From positions 1 to 47,112 of the forward strand of contig JBAXIO010000024.1 in the NCBI GenBank assembly GCA_037138335.1: a stretch of DNA of 47,112 nt, read 5' to 3'. How positions within the stretch are numbered: the stretch's first letter is position 1; each line of letters starts with the position of its first letter. The translations under genes were made by a program, and so were the position numbers. Below, piece after piece: positions 32,835 to 39,979 of the stretch. Origin of the DNA: CAIRDP01 sp037138335. Its GTDB lineage: Bacteria; Bacteroidota; Bacteroidia; Bacteroidales; FEN-979. Under the pieces are notes generated by a model, which was given only the letters and a program-made list of their open reading frames with translations, searched no databases and had not been told where the DNA came from.

Positions 32835-33203
32835 TTAATCGCTAAGTTCATACTCGCGAATAAGTATCTCAGGGGATAAATGTAGTTGTGAATTCAATTT
32901 TCGGATCATTTCAACGGTGAGTTTCCGTTTGCGGTTAAGGACCTCCGAAACCCTGTTTTTACCCCCGAAAATTCCTACCAGGTCACGTTGTTTCAGATTC
33001 ATTTCTTCCATCCTGATAATTATGGCCTCAATAGGATCCGGTGGCTCGATAGGATAGTGTTTTTTCTCATAATCATCAATTAACAGACTTAATATGTTGG
33101 CTTCATCACTTTCCGGCGTTCCTGTAGGGGCATCAAATATTTCTCCAAGTTGCTGAAGAGCAATCTCATATTCCTGTTCGTTGCTTAATATTTTAAAATC
33201 CAT
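32835..33203 (-). CDS. higA: HigA-type antitoxin
   Basis: 122 residues from the start at 33203 (MDFKILSNEQEYEIAL), which lies 10 bases after the toxin stop. Earlier in-frame starts at 33230 or 33260 would overlap the toxin gene. The N-terminal half (EYEIALQQLGEIFDAPTGTPESDEANILSLLIDDYE) is the standard HigA dimer/toxin-binding region. The C-terminal half is an Xre helix-turn-helix (MNLKQRDLVGIFGGKNRVSEVLNRKRKLTVEMIRKL). It neutralises HigB and represses the operon. The whole module sits between 148-bp direct repeats. Confidence 0.92.
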   Translation of the reverse strand: MDFKILSNEQEYEIALQQLGEIFDAPTGTPESDEANILSLLIDDYEKKHYPIEPPDPIEAIIIRMEEMNLKQRDLVGIFGGKNRVSEVLNRKRKLTVEMIRKLNSQLHLSPEILIREYELSD

Positions 33204-33213
33204 TAATGAATTA

Positions 33214-33510
33214 TTAAATACGGTTCGCATCAATTTTGTTGTAATCTGAATGTGTTCCAATAAACCGGATAAAACACCATTGCTTTTGATAGTTAAATTT
33301 GACTACCAGGCGGTATGAATTTCCCTTAATGTTAAATACAACTCTTCCATTTTTAAGAATGCTTGACGATGCATAAGACCTTTTTATCTCCCCGGGATTT
33401 GACCAATTAGAATGCATTACCGTTTCATACCACGTTTTTAGATACTGTTCGCATTCAGGATTTTTTGCCCAAAATAACCTTAGGGTTCTTTTCGCAATTA
33501 TTCTTTCCAT
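33214..33510 (-). CDS. higB: HigB-type mRNA interferase toxin
   Basis: 98 residues from ATG 33510 (MERIIAKRTLRLFW). Upstream in-frame codons overlap the -7 box TATCTTTG (33533-33526), so the short start is right. The fold is RelE/HigB-like (VVFNIKGNSYRLVVKFNYQKQWCFIRFIGTHSDYNKID, the family's C-terminal block). HigB cuts mRNA at the ribosome. Toxin before antitoxin is the usual higBA order. The possible operator at 33540-33558 lies just upstream of the -7 box. Confidence 0.92.
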   Translation of the reverse strand: MERIIAKRTLRLFWAKNPECEQYLKTWYETVMHSNWSNPGEIKRSYASSSILKNGRVVFNIKGNSYRLVVKFNYQKQWCFIRFIGTHSDYNKIDANRI

Positions 33511-33525
33511 TACCCGGATGCTTTG

Positions 33526-33558
33526 CAAAGATAACTAAAAGTTCCCAAATGTGGAACT
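33526..33558 (-). promoter_or_regulatory. higBA -7 box and candidate HigA operator
   Basis: The minus strand reads TATCTTTG (33533-33526). Immediately upstream, AGTTCC (33540-33545) and GGAACT (33553-33558) form a perfect 6-base inverted repeat with a 7-base centre. This is placed as an operator for autoregulation would be. Confidence 0.6.
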
Positions 33559-33579
33559 AATCAGATAGATATTCTTTAA

Positions 33580-33727
33580 CTTAATCCGGTGAGTTGGGAA
33601 AAGTGATAGCTGGATAAAGGCAAAAAACCTGCTGCCGTTCCCCACAAAAGGGGTAACGCAGCAGGTTTTATTGCCGATAAACTAGATTACTTGATAGCTA
33701 GATATCTAGTTATCGGCGCGAAGCGCC
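33580..33727. repeat. 148-bp direct repeat, right copy, flanking higBA
   Basis: Same orientation as 32610-32757, with differences at only three positions. The right flank changes at 33728 into CCCAGTTATCCAGTTCCCC and then the gmd start region. It contains the hairpin 33624-33669. Confidence 0.95.
33624..33669. terminator. Hairpin inside the right 148-bp repeat
   Basis: AAAACCTGCTG and CAGCAGGTTTT arms with inner CCCC/GGGG, identical to the left copy apart from one loop-side base. Here it lies upstream of higB and of gmd, where no transcript needs to end. Its presence is best explained by the duplication. Confidence 0.5.
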
Positions 33728-33783
33728 AAACCCAGTTATCCAGTTCCCCAGCTATTTCCTATCTTAGCCTCAAATTTCACCAC

Positions 33784-34953
33784 ATGTCAAAAATCGCATT
33801 GATCTCCGGTGTTACGGGCCAGGACGGGAGTTACCTGGCTGAATTGTTGCTTGAGAAGGGATATACTGTTCACGGGATTGTGAGGAGGAGCAGTTCGTTC
33901 AATACGGGGCGGATTGACCACATTTATCTGAACAATCCGCAGTACCGCGACAAGAGGATGTTCCTGCATTACGGGGACCTCACCGATTCGAGCAACCTGA
34001 ACCGCCTGGTTGAAAAGATCAATCCCGATGAGATCTATAATCTTGGTGCCCAGAGCCATGTACAGGTGTCATTTGAGGTACCTGAGTATACTGCGGAAGT
34101 CGACGCAATTGGAACCCTTCGATTTCTCGATGCAATCCGCGAAACCGGGGTGAAGACGAAGTTCTACCAGGCGAGCACGTCGGAGTTGTATGGGAATGCC
34201 TTGACAGGGTCACTTGGTGCTGGGTCGCTGGCTACTGGGTCACTGGGTGCTGGGTCGCTGGCTACTGGGTCACTGGGTGACTGGGTTACTGGAGATCCAG
34301 TGACCGGCTGCGAAGCAGCACTGCCCAGTAATCGGCTGCGAAGCAGCCTCACCGAGACCAGCCCCTTCCGCCCCACATCCCCCTACGCCGTCGCAAAGCT
34401 ATACGCTTACTGGATCACAGTCAATTACCGGGAGGCTTACAATTTGTTTGCCTGCAACGGGATCTTGTTCAATCATGAATCGCCGAGGAGGGGTGAGACC
34501 TTTGTAACCCGCAAGATCACGATAGGGGTTTCACGCATCATGGCCGGTACGCAGGAGAGATTATATCTTGGAAATATCCATGCAGCCCGCGACTGGGGAT
34601 ACACCCCCGAGTATGCCGAAGGGATGTGGAGGATGCTTCAAGCCGGTAAACCCGGAGATTATGTTCTGGCCACGGGGGAAACACATACCGTGAAGGAGTT
34701 TGTGGATGAAGCCTTTGCGTATTTCGGCGAAACGCTTATCTGGGAGGGAGAGGGAGTTAATGAAACCGCGAAGCTATCCGCAAGCAATAAAACAGTTATT
34801 GCCATGGATCCCAGGTATTACCGTCCCACCGATGTGGAATTTTTAAGAGGAGATCCTTCAAAAGCATTCAGGGATCTGCAGTGGGCTCCAAAAGTCAAGT
34901 TCAAAGAGCTGGTGCGGATCATGATGGAGCATGATTCGGGAACCGGGAACTAG
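33784..34953 (+). CDS. gmd: GDP-mannose 4,6-dehydratase with a 45-residue repeat insert in the active-site loop
   Basis: 389 residues from ATG 33784 (MSKIALISGVTGQDGSYLAELL, the family start with the NAD(P)-binding GxxGxxG). Catalytic Thr132 and Glu134 (STSELYG) and Tyr201-xxx-Lys205 (SPYAVAKLYAYW) are all present. In the family the Glu and Tyr are about 22 residues apart; here they are 67 apart. The extra 45 residues (LTGSLGAGSLATGSLG and onward) are translated octamer repeat with two hairpin modules. The rest is normal (FNHESPRRGETFVTRKI, GNIHAARDWGYTPEYAEGMW, YVLATGETHTVKEF, YYRPTDVEFLRGDPSKA). The enzyme makes GDP-4-keto-6-deoxymannose for fucose and related sugars. The last codons run into another repeat. 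Activity is doubtful. Confidence 0.93.
   Translation: MSKIALISGVTGQDGSYLAELLLEKGYTVHGIVRRSSSFNTGRIDHIYLNNPQYRDKRMFLHYGDLTDSSNLNRLVEKINPDEIYNLGAQSHVQVSFEVPEYTAEVDAIGTLRFLDAIRETGVKTKFYQASTSELYGNALTGSLGAGSLATGSLGAGSLATGSLGDWVTGDPVTGCEAALPSNRLRSSLTETSPFRPTSPYAVAKLYAYWITVNYREAYNLFACNGILFNHESPRRGETFVTRKITIGVSRIMAGTQERLYLGNIHAARDWGYTPEYAEGMWRMLQAGKPGDYVLATGETHTVKEFVDEAFAYFGETLIWEGEGVNETAKLSASNKTVIAMDPRYYRPTDVEFLRGDPSKAFRDLQWAPKVKFKELVRIMMEHDSGTGN
34203..34350. repeat. Octamer and hairpin array translated in frame inside gmd
   Basis: Units CTGGGTCA, CTGGGTGC, CTGGGTCG and CTGGCTA repeat from 34209. The array then turns at CTGGAGATCCAG and returns as CCAGTGACCGGCTGCGAAGC and CCCAGTAATCGGCTGCGAAG. The reading frame is kept throughout. 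It is the same composition as the intergenic arrays at 30381 and 32051. Confidence 0.95.
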
Positions 34954-34986
34954 GCACTGGGGACTGGGTGCTGGGTGCTGGGTTCA
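34940..34986. repeat. Heptamer array at the 3' end of gmd
   Basis: Units GGGAACCGGGAACTAG, then GCACTGGGGACTGGGTGCTG and GGTGCTGGGTTC. The gmd stop codon (34951-34953) lies inside it, so the last residues of the protein are encoded by the repeat. Confidence 0.75.
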
Positions 34987-35016
34987 AGATTAAATCAATT
35001 CGATTTCAATCTTCTT

Positions 35017-35089
35017 TTGACTGCGGATGATGGGATGTTGAATTCTGTCGTGTTGACAAAACAAGGGTTAATTTGAGATTTGTCAACAC
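35017..35089. repeat. TGTTGACAA palindrome module, copy 1 (upstream of the first Fic gene)
   Basis: TTGACTGCGGATGATGGGAT (35017) is followed by GTTGAATTCTGTC and the hairpin GTGTTGACAAA (35050-35060) / TTTGTCAACAC (35079-35089). Related modules are at 36132 (left part only), 37491-37562 and 46767-46859. Confidence 0.85.
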
Positions 35090-35100
35090 AGCTCCTACAT

Positions 35101-35148
35101 GTGGTCAATCAAAATTGGCAGGAAGTGGTCATTCAGGCCGGCCTTTCC
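35101..35148. mobile_element. Insertion-sequence end fragment, IS21-like, copy 1
   Basis: The 48 bases GTGGTCAATCAAAATTGGCA ... GTGGTCATTCAGGCCGGCC match 42442-42489 at 45 positions. The internally repeated GTGGTCAwTC resembles the multiple terminal repeats of IS21-family elements. No transposase is attached. Confidence 0.6.
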
Positions 35149-35210
35149 GGAAAATTATCATAAATTTGGATGGATCATTCCCGAGAGACAGAAAAGATGA
35201 CATTAAAATT

Positions 35211-36092
35211 ATGAGTAATGCAAAAATATCAATACGTTTTTTTAACGACCGTGAAGTGCGAGCCGTTTGGGACGAGCAAAACACCAAGTGGTGGTTTAGT
35301 GTGTTGGATATTGTAGCTGTGCTTACCGACCAAAACGACTACACCAAAACCCGCAACTATTGGAAATATCTTAAAGCCAAATTGAAAAAAGAAAACAGCG
35401 AGTTGGTTAGTGTCACTACCCAACTGAAACTTTTAGCAAATGACGGTAAACGATATATAACCGATATGTTGGACTACCAGGGCATTATTGCTTTAGGCAA
35501 AGGATTTCCGGGCAAAAAGGCAAACCGATTTATAGAATGGTTTACATACAGCGATGAAAGCATAGACGGTAAAAGCAAAACAAAAGCGTACGCCTTGTTT
35601 GAAAGTTCTTTTATCAACAGCATAGAAGTTGGCACAACCAAAGGTTTGCAACAAATACACGCTTATTTGTTTGGCGGATTGTATGATTTTGCGGGGCAAA
35701 TCAGACAAAAAAACATTTCAAAAGGTGGTTTTCAATTTGCAGTATCACACTTTTTAGGCGACACATTAAAGCAAATAGAAGCAATGCCCGAAACTACATT
35801 TGACGAAATCGTAAACAAATATGTAGAAATGAACATTGCACACCCTTTTATGGAAGGTAACGGCAGAAGCGCCCGAATATGGTTGGATTTGATATTAAAA
35901 AAACGCCTTGAAAAATGCGTGGATTGGAGTAAAATAAGCAAGCGGGATTATATGAACGCAATGATGTTAAGTCCAACAAAAAGCAGTGTTCTGAATAAAC
36001 TTTTAAAAAATGCGCTCACAACCAAAATCAACGACCGTGAAATGTTTATGAAAGGGATTGACTACTCTTATTACTACGAAGAAAATGGCTAA
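35211..36092 (+). CDS. Fic protein (class III type) with N-terminal BRO-like domain
   Basis: 293 residues from ATG 35211 (MSNAKISIRFFNDREVRAVW); a possible -7 box TAAATTTG lies at 35161-35168. Residues 1-115 look like a BRO/antirepressor-type DNA-binding domain (WWFSVLDIVAVLTDQNDYTKTRNYWKYLK ... MLDYQGIIALGKGFPGKKANRF). Residues 120-290 are a Fic domain with the motif HPFMEGNGRSAR (His211). Fic proteins transfer AMP or another nucleotide part to target proteins. The very C-terminus GIDYSYYYEENG carries the inhibitory S-x-x-x-E motif (Ser286, Glu290) of class III Fic enzymes such as NmFic, so no separate antitoxin is needed. The gene is AT-rich compared with the core. Confidence 0.9.
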   Translation: MSNAKISIRFFNDREVRAVWDEQNTKWWFSVLDIVAVLTDQNDYTKTRNYWKYLKAKLKKENSELVSVTTQLKLLANDGKRYITDMLDYQGIIALGKGFPGKKANRFIEWFTYSDESIDGKSKTKAYALFESSFINSIEVGTTKGLQQIHAYLFGGLYDFAGQIRQKNISKGGFQFAVSHFLGDTLKQIEAMPETTFDEIVNKYVEMNIAHPFMEGNGRSARIWLDLILKKRLEKCVDWSKISKRDYMNAMMLSPTKSSVLNKLLKNALTTKINDREMFMKGIDYSYYYEENG

Positions 36093-36131
36093 AGAAAAAC
36101 GTGAGGAACAACGCGATCGATCTTAATCTTA

Positions 36132-36152
36132 TTGACTACGGATGATGGGATG
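36132..36152. repeat. Partial TGTTGACAA module, copy 2 (between the Fic genes)
   Basis: TTGACTACGGATGATGGGAT repeats the left part of the module at 35017. The hairpin part is not present downstream, where the sequence changes to gggagtaaagcgtctc. Confidence 0.7.
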
Positions 36153-36283
36153 GGAGTAAAGCGTCTCATTTTGTATGCTTTGTCAAATGTTCATATCCTG
36201 TAAATCAAATCCTATCCAAGGACATAATTTTATAGACGGCTGATAAATAATATCTTAAAAGTTTATTTGTCAAATAGATTTAT

Positions 36284-36291
36284 TATATTTG
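36284..36291 (+). promoter_or_regulatory. -7 box of the second Fic gene with TTTGTCAAA boxes
   Basis: TATATTTG lies 26 bases before the start at 36318. TTGTCAAAT occurs at 36267, 36289 and (as CGTCAAATG) 36312, so three similar boxes surround the promoter. They share GTCAA with the TGTTGACAA palindromes nearby. Confidence 0.5.
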
Positions 36292-36317
36292 TCAAATGTT
36301 TGCAAGTCCTTCGTCAA

Positions 36318-37469
36318 ATGTCTGAACCGAAATTTGTACATTACGATCTGAAATTGACAGAGCCTTCATTTGGTTCACTGTTAACAGATCTGATCATTGA
36401 ACTGGATTATCTGAGAAAAAAACAATTCGGAGGTTCAACACATCCGATGGTGTTCTTTCAATTGAAACACATCTTTCATACACTTGAGAGTATTGGTTCT
36501 GCCCGTATTGAGGGGAACAATACCACACTTGCAGAGTTTATTGAAACGAAACTGGAAGATCATCAAGCTGTCTCGCCGGGCATCAGAGAGATTCAGAACA
36601 TCGAAAAGGCAATGGAATTCATTGAGGATTCCATTAAAGACTATCCGATAAACCGGGCATTCATCTCCGAAATGCACAGAATAGTCGTGGATGGTCTGTC
36701 TACGGAAGCGGAAGGAGATGCCACAGCAGGAGAATACCGGAGGCATAATGTTATAATAAGTAAATCGGCCCATATCCCTCCCGATTGGATTAAGGTTGAT
36801 GATTACATGCAGGAACTTATCGATTTCATTACACGTGAAGACAGTCCGAAGTATGATTTGCTGAAGGTTGCCATAGCTCATCACCGGTTTGTTTGGATTC
36901 ATCCTTTCGGCAATGGTAATGGAAGAACAGTTCGGTTATTCACGTATGCAATGCTTATCAGGCTGGGATTTAACGTCAGTACAGGCAGGATCCTGAATCC
37001 TACTGCAGTTTTTTGCAGTAATCGGAATGTCTATTACAAAAAATTGTCCGAAGCAGATACGGGCTCAGATAAGGGAACATTGATCTGGTGCGATTATGTA
37101 TTGAAAGGCTTGAAGGATGAGATTGAGAAAACAGACAGGCTTTTAGATTATAATTATCTCAAAAAAGAAATTCTCCTTCCCGCGATAGCTTTTTCACTTG
37201 AGCGAAAGTTTATTACCGGTATTGAAGCAACTATTTTAAAAAGGGCAGTGGATAAGCCTGTGATACAGGCTTCAGATATAAGAGACCTGTTTGCCGGTCA
37301 GGATAATGCCATCATATCCCGTCAGATCAAAAAACTTATTGATAAAAAAATGTTGGCTCCCGAAAAAGAAGGAGCGCGCAAATATCTTATCCGCTTCAAT
37401 AATAATTATCTTCTGCGAGGAATCATCACCTCCCTCGGTGAAAAGGGATTTTTACAGATAAAAGACTGA
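36318..37469 (+). CDS. Fic protein, class II type, with C-terminal winged helix
   Basis: 383 residues from ATG 36318 (MSEPKFVHYDLKL). The inhibitory helix is in the N-terminal part (IGSARIEGNNTTL: Ser61, Glu65, Gly66, Asn67). The Fic motif is IHPFGNGNGRTVR (His195). The end (VIQASDIRDLFAGQDNAIISRQIKKLIDKKMLAPEK) is a winged-helix-like domain often found in such proteins. It should act as a protein nucleotidyltransferase held in check by its own helix. It follows the other Fic gene by 225 bases. The two differ in class and are not a recent duplication. Both are flanked by the TTGACTGCGGATGATGGGAT-type modules. Confidence 0.92.
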   Translation: MSEPKFVHYDLKLTEPSFGSLLTDLIIELDYLRKKQFGGSTHPMVFFQLKHIFHTLESIGSARIEGNNTTLAEFIETKLEDHQAVSPGIREIQNIEKAMEFIEDSIKDYPINRAFISEMHRIVVDGLSTEAEGDATAGEYRRHNVIISKSAHIPPDWIKVDDYMQELIDFITREDSPKYDLLKVAIAHHRFVWIHPFGNGNGRTVRLFTYAMLIRLGFNVSTGRILNPTAVFCSNRNVYYKKLSEADTGSDKGTLIWCDYVLKGLKDEIEKTDRLLDYNYLKKEILLPAIAFSLERKFITGIEATILKRAVDKPVIQASDIRDLFAGQDNAIISRQIKKLIDKKMLAPEKEGARKYLIRFNNNYLLRGIITSLGEKGFLQIKD

Positions 37470-37490
37470 TTTTTCAAAACATCGCGTTTC

Positions 37491-37562
37491 CTGAACCGGA
37501 TGATGGGATGTTGAATTCTACTGTGTTGACAAATCAAGGATAAAAAGGCGATTTGTCAACAC
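37491..37562. repeat. TGTTGACAA palindrome module, copy 3 (after the second Fic gene)
   Basis: GGATGATGGGATGTTGAATT (37498) is identical to part of copy 1. The hairpin is GTGTTGACAAATC (37523-37535) / GATTTGTCAACAC (37550-37562), a perfect 13-bp stem. The remainder up to 37665 has scattered CCCAGCAC heptamers and no gene. Confidence 0.85.
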
Positions 37563-37665
37563 TGGTTCGGTACGAAGCGCCACCATCTTGCATCCTATTG
37601 GAAAAAACGCTTGCTTTGACTAGTCATCGCCGGAGCACCCAGCACTACGAACCCAGCACACATCC

Positions 37666-38355
37666 TCAAAGAATCCCAGCCAGGTCCCTGCCTTCGACCT
37701 GGACTGATTTTTTCGGCACTTTGGACTTGGCAATGATTCTCTTCAGGTACTGGTCAATTCCTTGATCCCCGGGAAAGTAATACTGAAGGCAAAAATTAAA
37801 TCCTGAATCATTGAAATAAATGAAGGCGCCGTCAGGATCATTGATGAAGAACCGGGTTTCTCCAGGACCGATCTGAAAGTGGTACTTTGCCTGAAGGATA
37901 CTGCGCACCGAATCGACAGAAGTCTGGTTGTATGATAAGAACTGGTATTCACCCATAAAGAAACAATCGTCGATCAGAAAATAATTGAGCTTTACAGGTC
38001 TTTCCAGCAAGGTGTCCTTATAGCAAATCACCTGGATAAGTTTTTCCCCCACCCACTCATATTTCGCACTTTCAGGTTTCCCTTTCTCCTTGCATATCTG
38101 TTTGTAATTCAATCCATAATTGCTGTCTTCATACATGATGGAATCCATGGTGCGGTAAATTGTAAGTTTTGTGTCTATATTACAAAGACTCACAAGCCTT
38201 AAGATCACTTCTGTTTTAAAACAGACCCTGGACTGCAGCGTTGTTGATGGATAAAATTGCCTGAACTTCAAGATGGCAAAATAGTATTCAGAGGACAGAG
38301 GCCCGTAAAAGAGCCTGATAAAGAACAAAACGTTCAGTCTAAATAACCAGGCCAT
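37666..38355 (-). CDS. Hypothetical protein
   Basis: Up to 229 residues, not recognised. The region after residue 70 (MDSIMYEDSNYGLNYKQICKEKGKPESAKYEWVGEKLIQV ... KLNYFLIDDCFFMGEYQFL ... YHFQIGPGETRFFINDPDGAFIYF) reads like a folded beta-rich protein. The first 40 residues are hydrophobic and Phe-rich but lack a clear signal cleavage site. The true start may be at 38355 or at the Met near 38148. It stands alone on the minus strand between repeat module 3 and another small gene. The evidence for expression is only the open frame and its composition. Confidence 0.55.
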   Translation of the reverse strand: MAWLFRLNVLFFIRLFYGPLSSEYYFAILKFRQFYPSTTLQSRVCFKTEVILRLVSLCNIDTKLTIYRTMDSIMYEDSNYGLNYKQICKEKGKPESAKYEWVGEKLIQVICYKDTLLERPVKLNYFLIDDCFFMGEYQFLSYNQTSVDSVRSILQAKYHFQIGPGETRFFINDPDGAFIYFNDSGFNFCLQYYFPGDQGIDQYLKRIIAKSKVPKKSVQVEGRDLAGIL

Positions 38356-38630
38356 ATAATAAATTAAAATTCAACGAATCAGGCTTTTATACAATTTCAA
38401 TTCCATTATATTTCATTCATCACAATCCTTATGAAATACCAGGCAAGAAAAACAGGCGTAATATGATATAAATATATACATTAATCCCGTTCTGTTATGC
38501 TTTTATTATGAAATTTAATGAATATTTAATGTATATCAGGATAATCCCTTAAACCGGGTTTTATCACATACAGGACGGAGACTGCAGGGTTTTCGGGTTT
38601 AAGAACAGGGACTGCTTAAGTAAGCCCGTA

Positions 38631-38960
38631 TCAGACCCTGCAGTTTTGAAGTTTAAGCGGTGCCTTCCTGACCCATTCTTCCCGGGTTTGCAGTGAGGCG
38701 GCAGAATCAAGGTCATCCATTGGGATATATTCAATGAGCTTTTCCTTGCACGATAGCATGAAATACCTTAACGGAATATCTTTTTCGTGAAGGCTGAAGT
38801 GCACAAGAAGTGAATCCCTGAGGTTTAAGGCAGAACCCTCGAAACGGCAGTTGCTGCGGTAACCTGTAAGAGGATCAACACAGTAAATGCGGTAAAAAGC
38901 CGGAGTTTGTGGAAAATCCCCGGCATTATCAAATGACAAAACTCGTTCAATAGTATTCAT
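38631..38960 (-). CDS. Hypothetical protein with a partial paralogue at 43345
   Basis: 109 residues, cytoplasmic, not recognised. The segment RDSLLVHFSLHEKDIPLRYFML, SCKEKLIEYIPMDDLDSAAS recurs, partly degraded, at 43345-43500 with about 88 percent similar DNA, so it belongs to a locally duplicated sequence. The region 38356-38630 downstream is AT-rich with no gene. The start at 38960 is followed on the other side by 500 bases of intergenic DNA. Confidence 0.6.
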   Translation of the reverse strand: MNTIERVLSFDNAGDFPQTPAFYRIYCVDPLTGYRSNCRFEGSALNLRDSLLVHFSLHEKDIPLRYFMLSCKEKLIEYIPMDDLDSAASLQTREEWVRKAPLKLQNCRV

Positions 38961-38981
38961 AATAATAACATTACATTATTA

Positions 38982-39011
38982 CAAAAAAAAACAAGGCTCA
39001 GTTAACCTTGT
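38982..39011 (-). terminator. Rho-independent terminator on the minus strand
   Basis: The minus strand reads ACAAGG, a 9-base loop, CCTTGT, then a run of nine T. It lies beyond the T9SS/S74 gene pair (39463-41779), transcribed leftwards, and would end that transcript. The surrounding 39012-39300 is AT-rich and shows no gene. Confidence 0.65.
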
Positions 39012-39315
39012 AAATATATAAACAATTCATTAATAAAGTCAAACGAAATCATTCATTTTTTTTATTATTAATTAAAAAACATCCATCTAACATGATATGC
39101 CCATAACATCCCGCATCCTGCAAGCTGTTAGGTTTTTCAATATTTAGCCCAGCATCCATTCCCATACTTGAAAAACCGGAAGCCTTGACCACCATCTGCC
39201 GATTTCGGTTGACCGTGTTATCTTTCAGGTAATCAATAGGATGAGGTAGTTAGTCGATTCCGGCGAACGCTGGTCAAAGCAAGCGTTTTCTCCAAAAGCT
39301 GGGCAAAATGTAGGC

Positions 39316-39457
39316 GGGAAGCGGGTAAGCGGGAGCGGGGAACCGGATGACTGGATGGCTGGATGGCTGGATGACTGGATGGCTGGATGGCTGGATGGCT
39401 GGATGACTGGATAGCTGGATAGCTGGGTTACTGGATATCGGGGCGCAGCGCCTCGTC
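39316..39457. repeat. Heptamer then octamer array at the 3' end of the T9SS gene
   Basis: GCGGGTAAGCGGGAGCGGGG is followed by about twelve octamers TGGATGAC/TGGATGGC/TGGATAGC and the hairpin GGGGCGCAGCGCCTC. The hairpin lies 6 bases from the stop codon of the minus-strand gene at 39463. Confidence 0.9.
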
Positions 39458-39462
39458 TTGCA

Positions 39463-39969
39463 TCACTTTTTAACCACTTTATATGTAGAGTTCATGTTCC
39501 CGTCTTCTGAGGAGAGGTTCATGATGTAGGTCCCAGGGGGGAGGAGTGAGAGATCGAGGGAGGTGACTGAGGTGTTTGCCTGGTTTTTAGCCTTGGTGGT
39601 ACGTACGGCCTGGCCTGACTGGTTGTAGAGGGTGATGTTGAAGTTCAGCGGCTTGTCATAGCTGACCTGGATGGTTACCAGGTCGCTCACCGGGTTCGGC
39701 CATACTCTTATTGTCATGCCATCAGGTTGTTTGCCGGCGATACCTACAGGGAAATCGGCAGGCAAGGGCTGTTCAAATCCCTGGGTGATGACAATGCTCT
39801 GGGACGACGCAGTGGTGATCACATTACCTCCGGCAGTGTAACTTGCCGGCAAGGACCCCGACACGGAGCCTCCGAGCGAGCTGATAGCCTGGTGATCGAG
39901 TATCTGGCTGTAACCTAAAATACTGATCCCGATCAGAACCAGCGGCAGTACGATGGTTTTTATATTCAT
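39463..39969 (-). CDS. Small secreted protein with T9SS sorting domain
   Basis: 168 residues from ATG 39969 (MNIKTIVLPLVLIGISILGYSQ, a signal peptide). The open frame extends 73 codons further but overlaps the upstream gene. The middle (ISSLGGSVSGSLPASYTAGGNVITTASSQSIVITQGFEQP) is a short segment seen in many Bacteroidota proteins of this kind. The rest is a type A sorting domain (IRVWPNPVSDLVTIQVSY ... LYNQSGQAVRTTKAKN ... PPGTYIMNLSSEDGN). It lies 10 bases behind the S74 gene in the same direction, so the two are an operon. Confidence 0.88.
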   Translation of the reverse strand: MNIKTIVLPLVLIGISILGYSQILDHQAISSLGGSVSGSLPASYTAGGNVITTASSQSIVITQGFEQPLPADFPVGIAGKQPDGMTIRVWPNPVSDLVTIQVSYDKPLNFNITLYNQSGQAVRTTKAKNQANTSVTSLDLSLLPPGTYIMNLSSEDGNMNSTYKVVKK

Positions 39970-39979
39970 GACATCCCCC

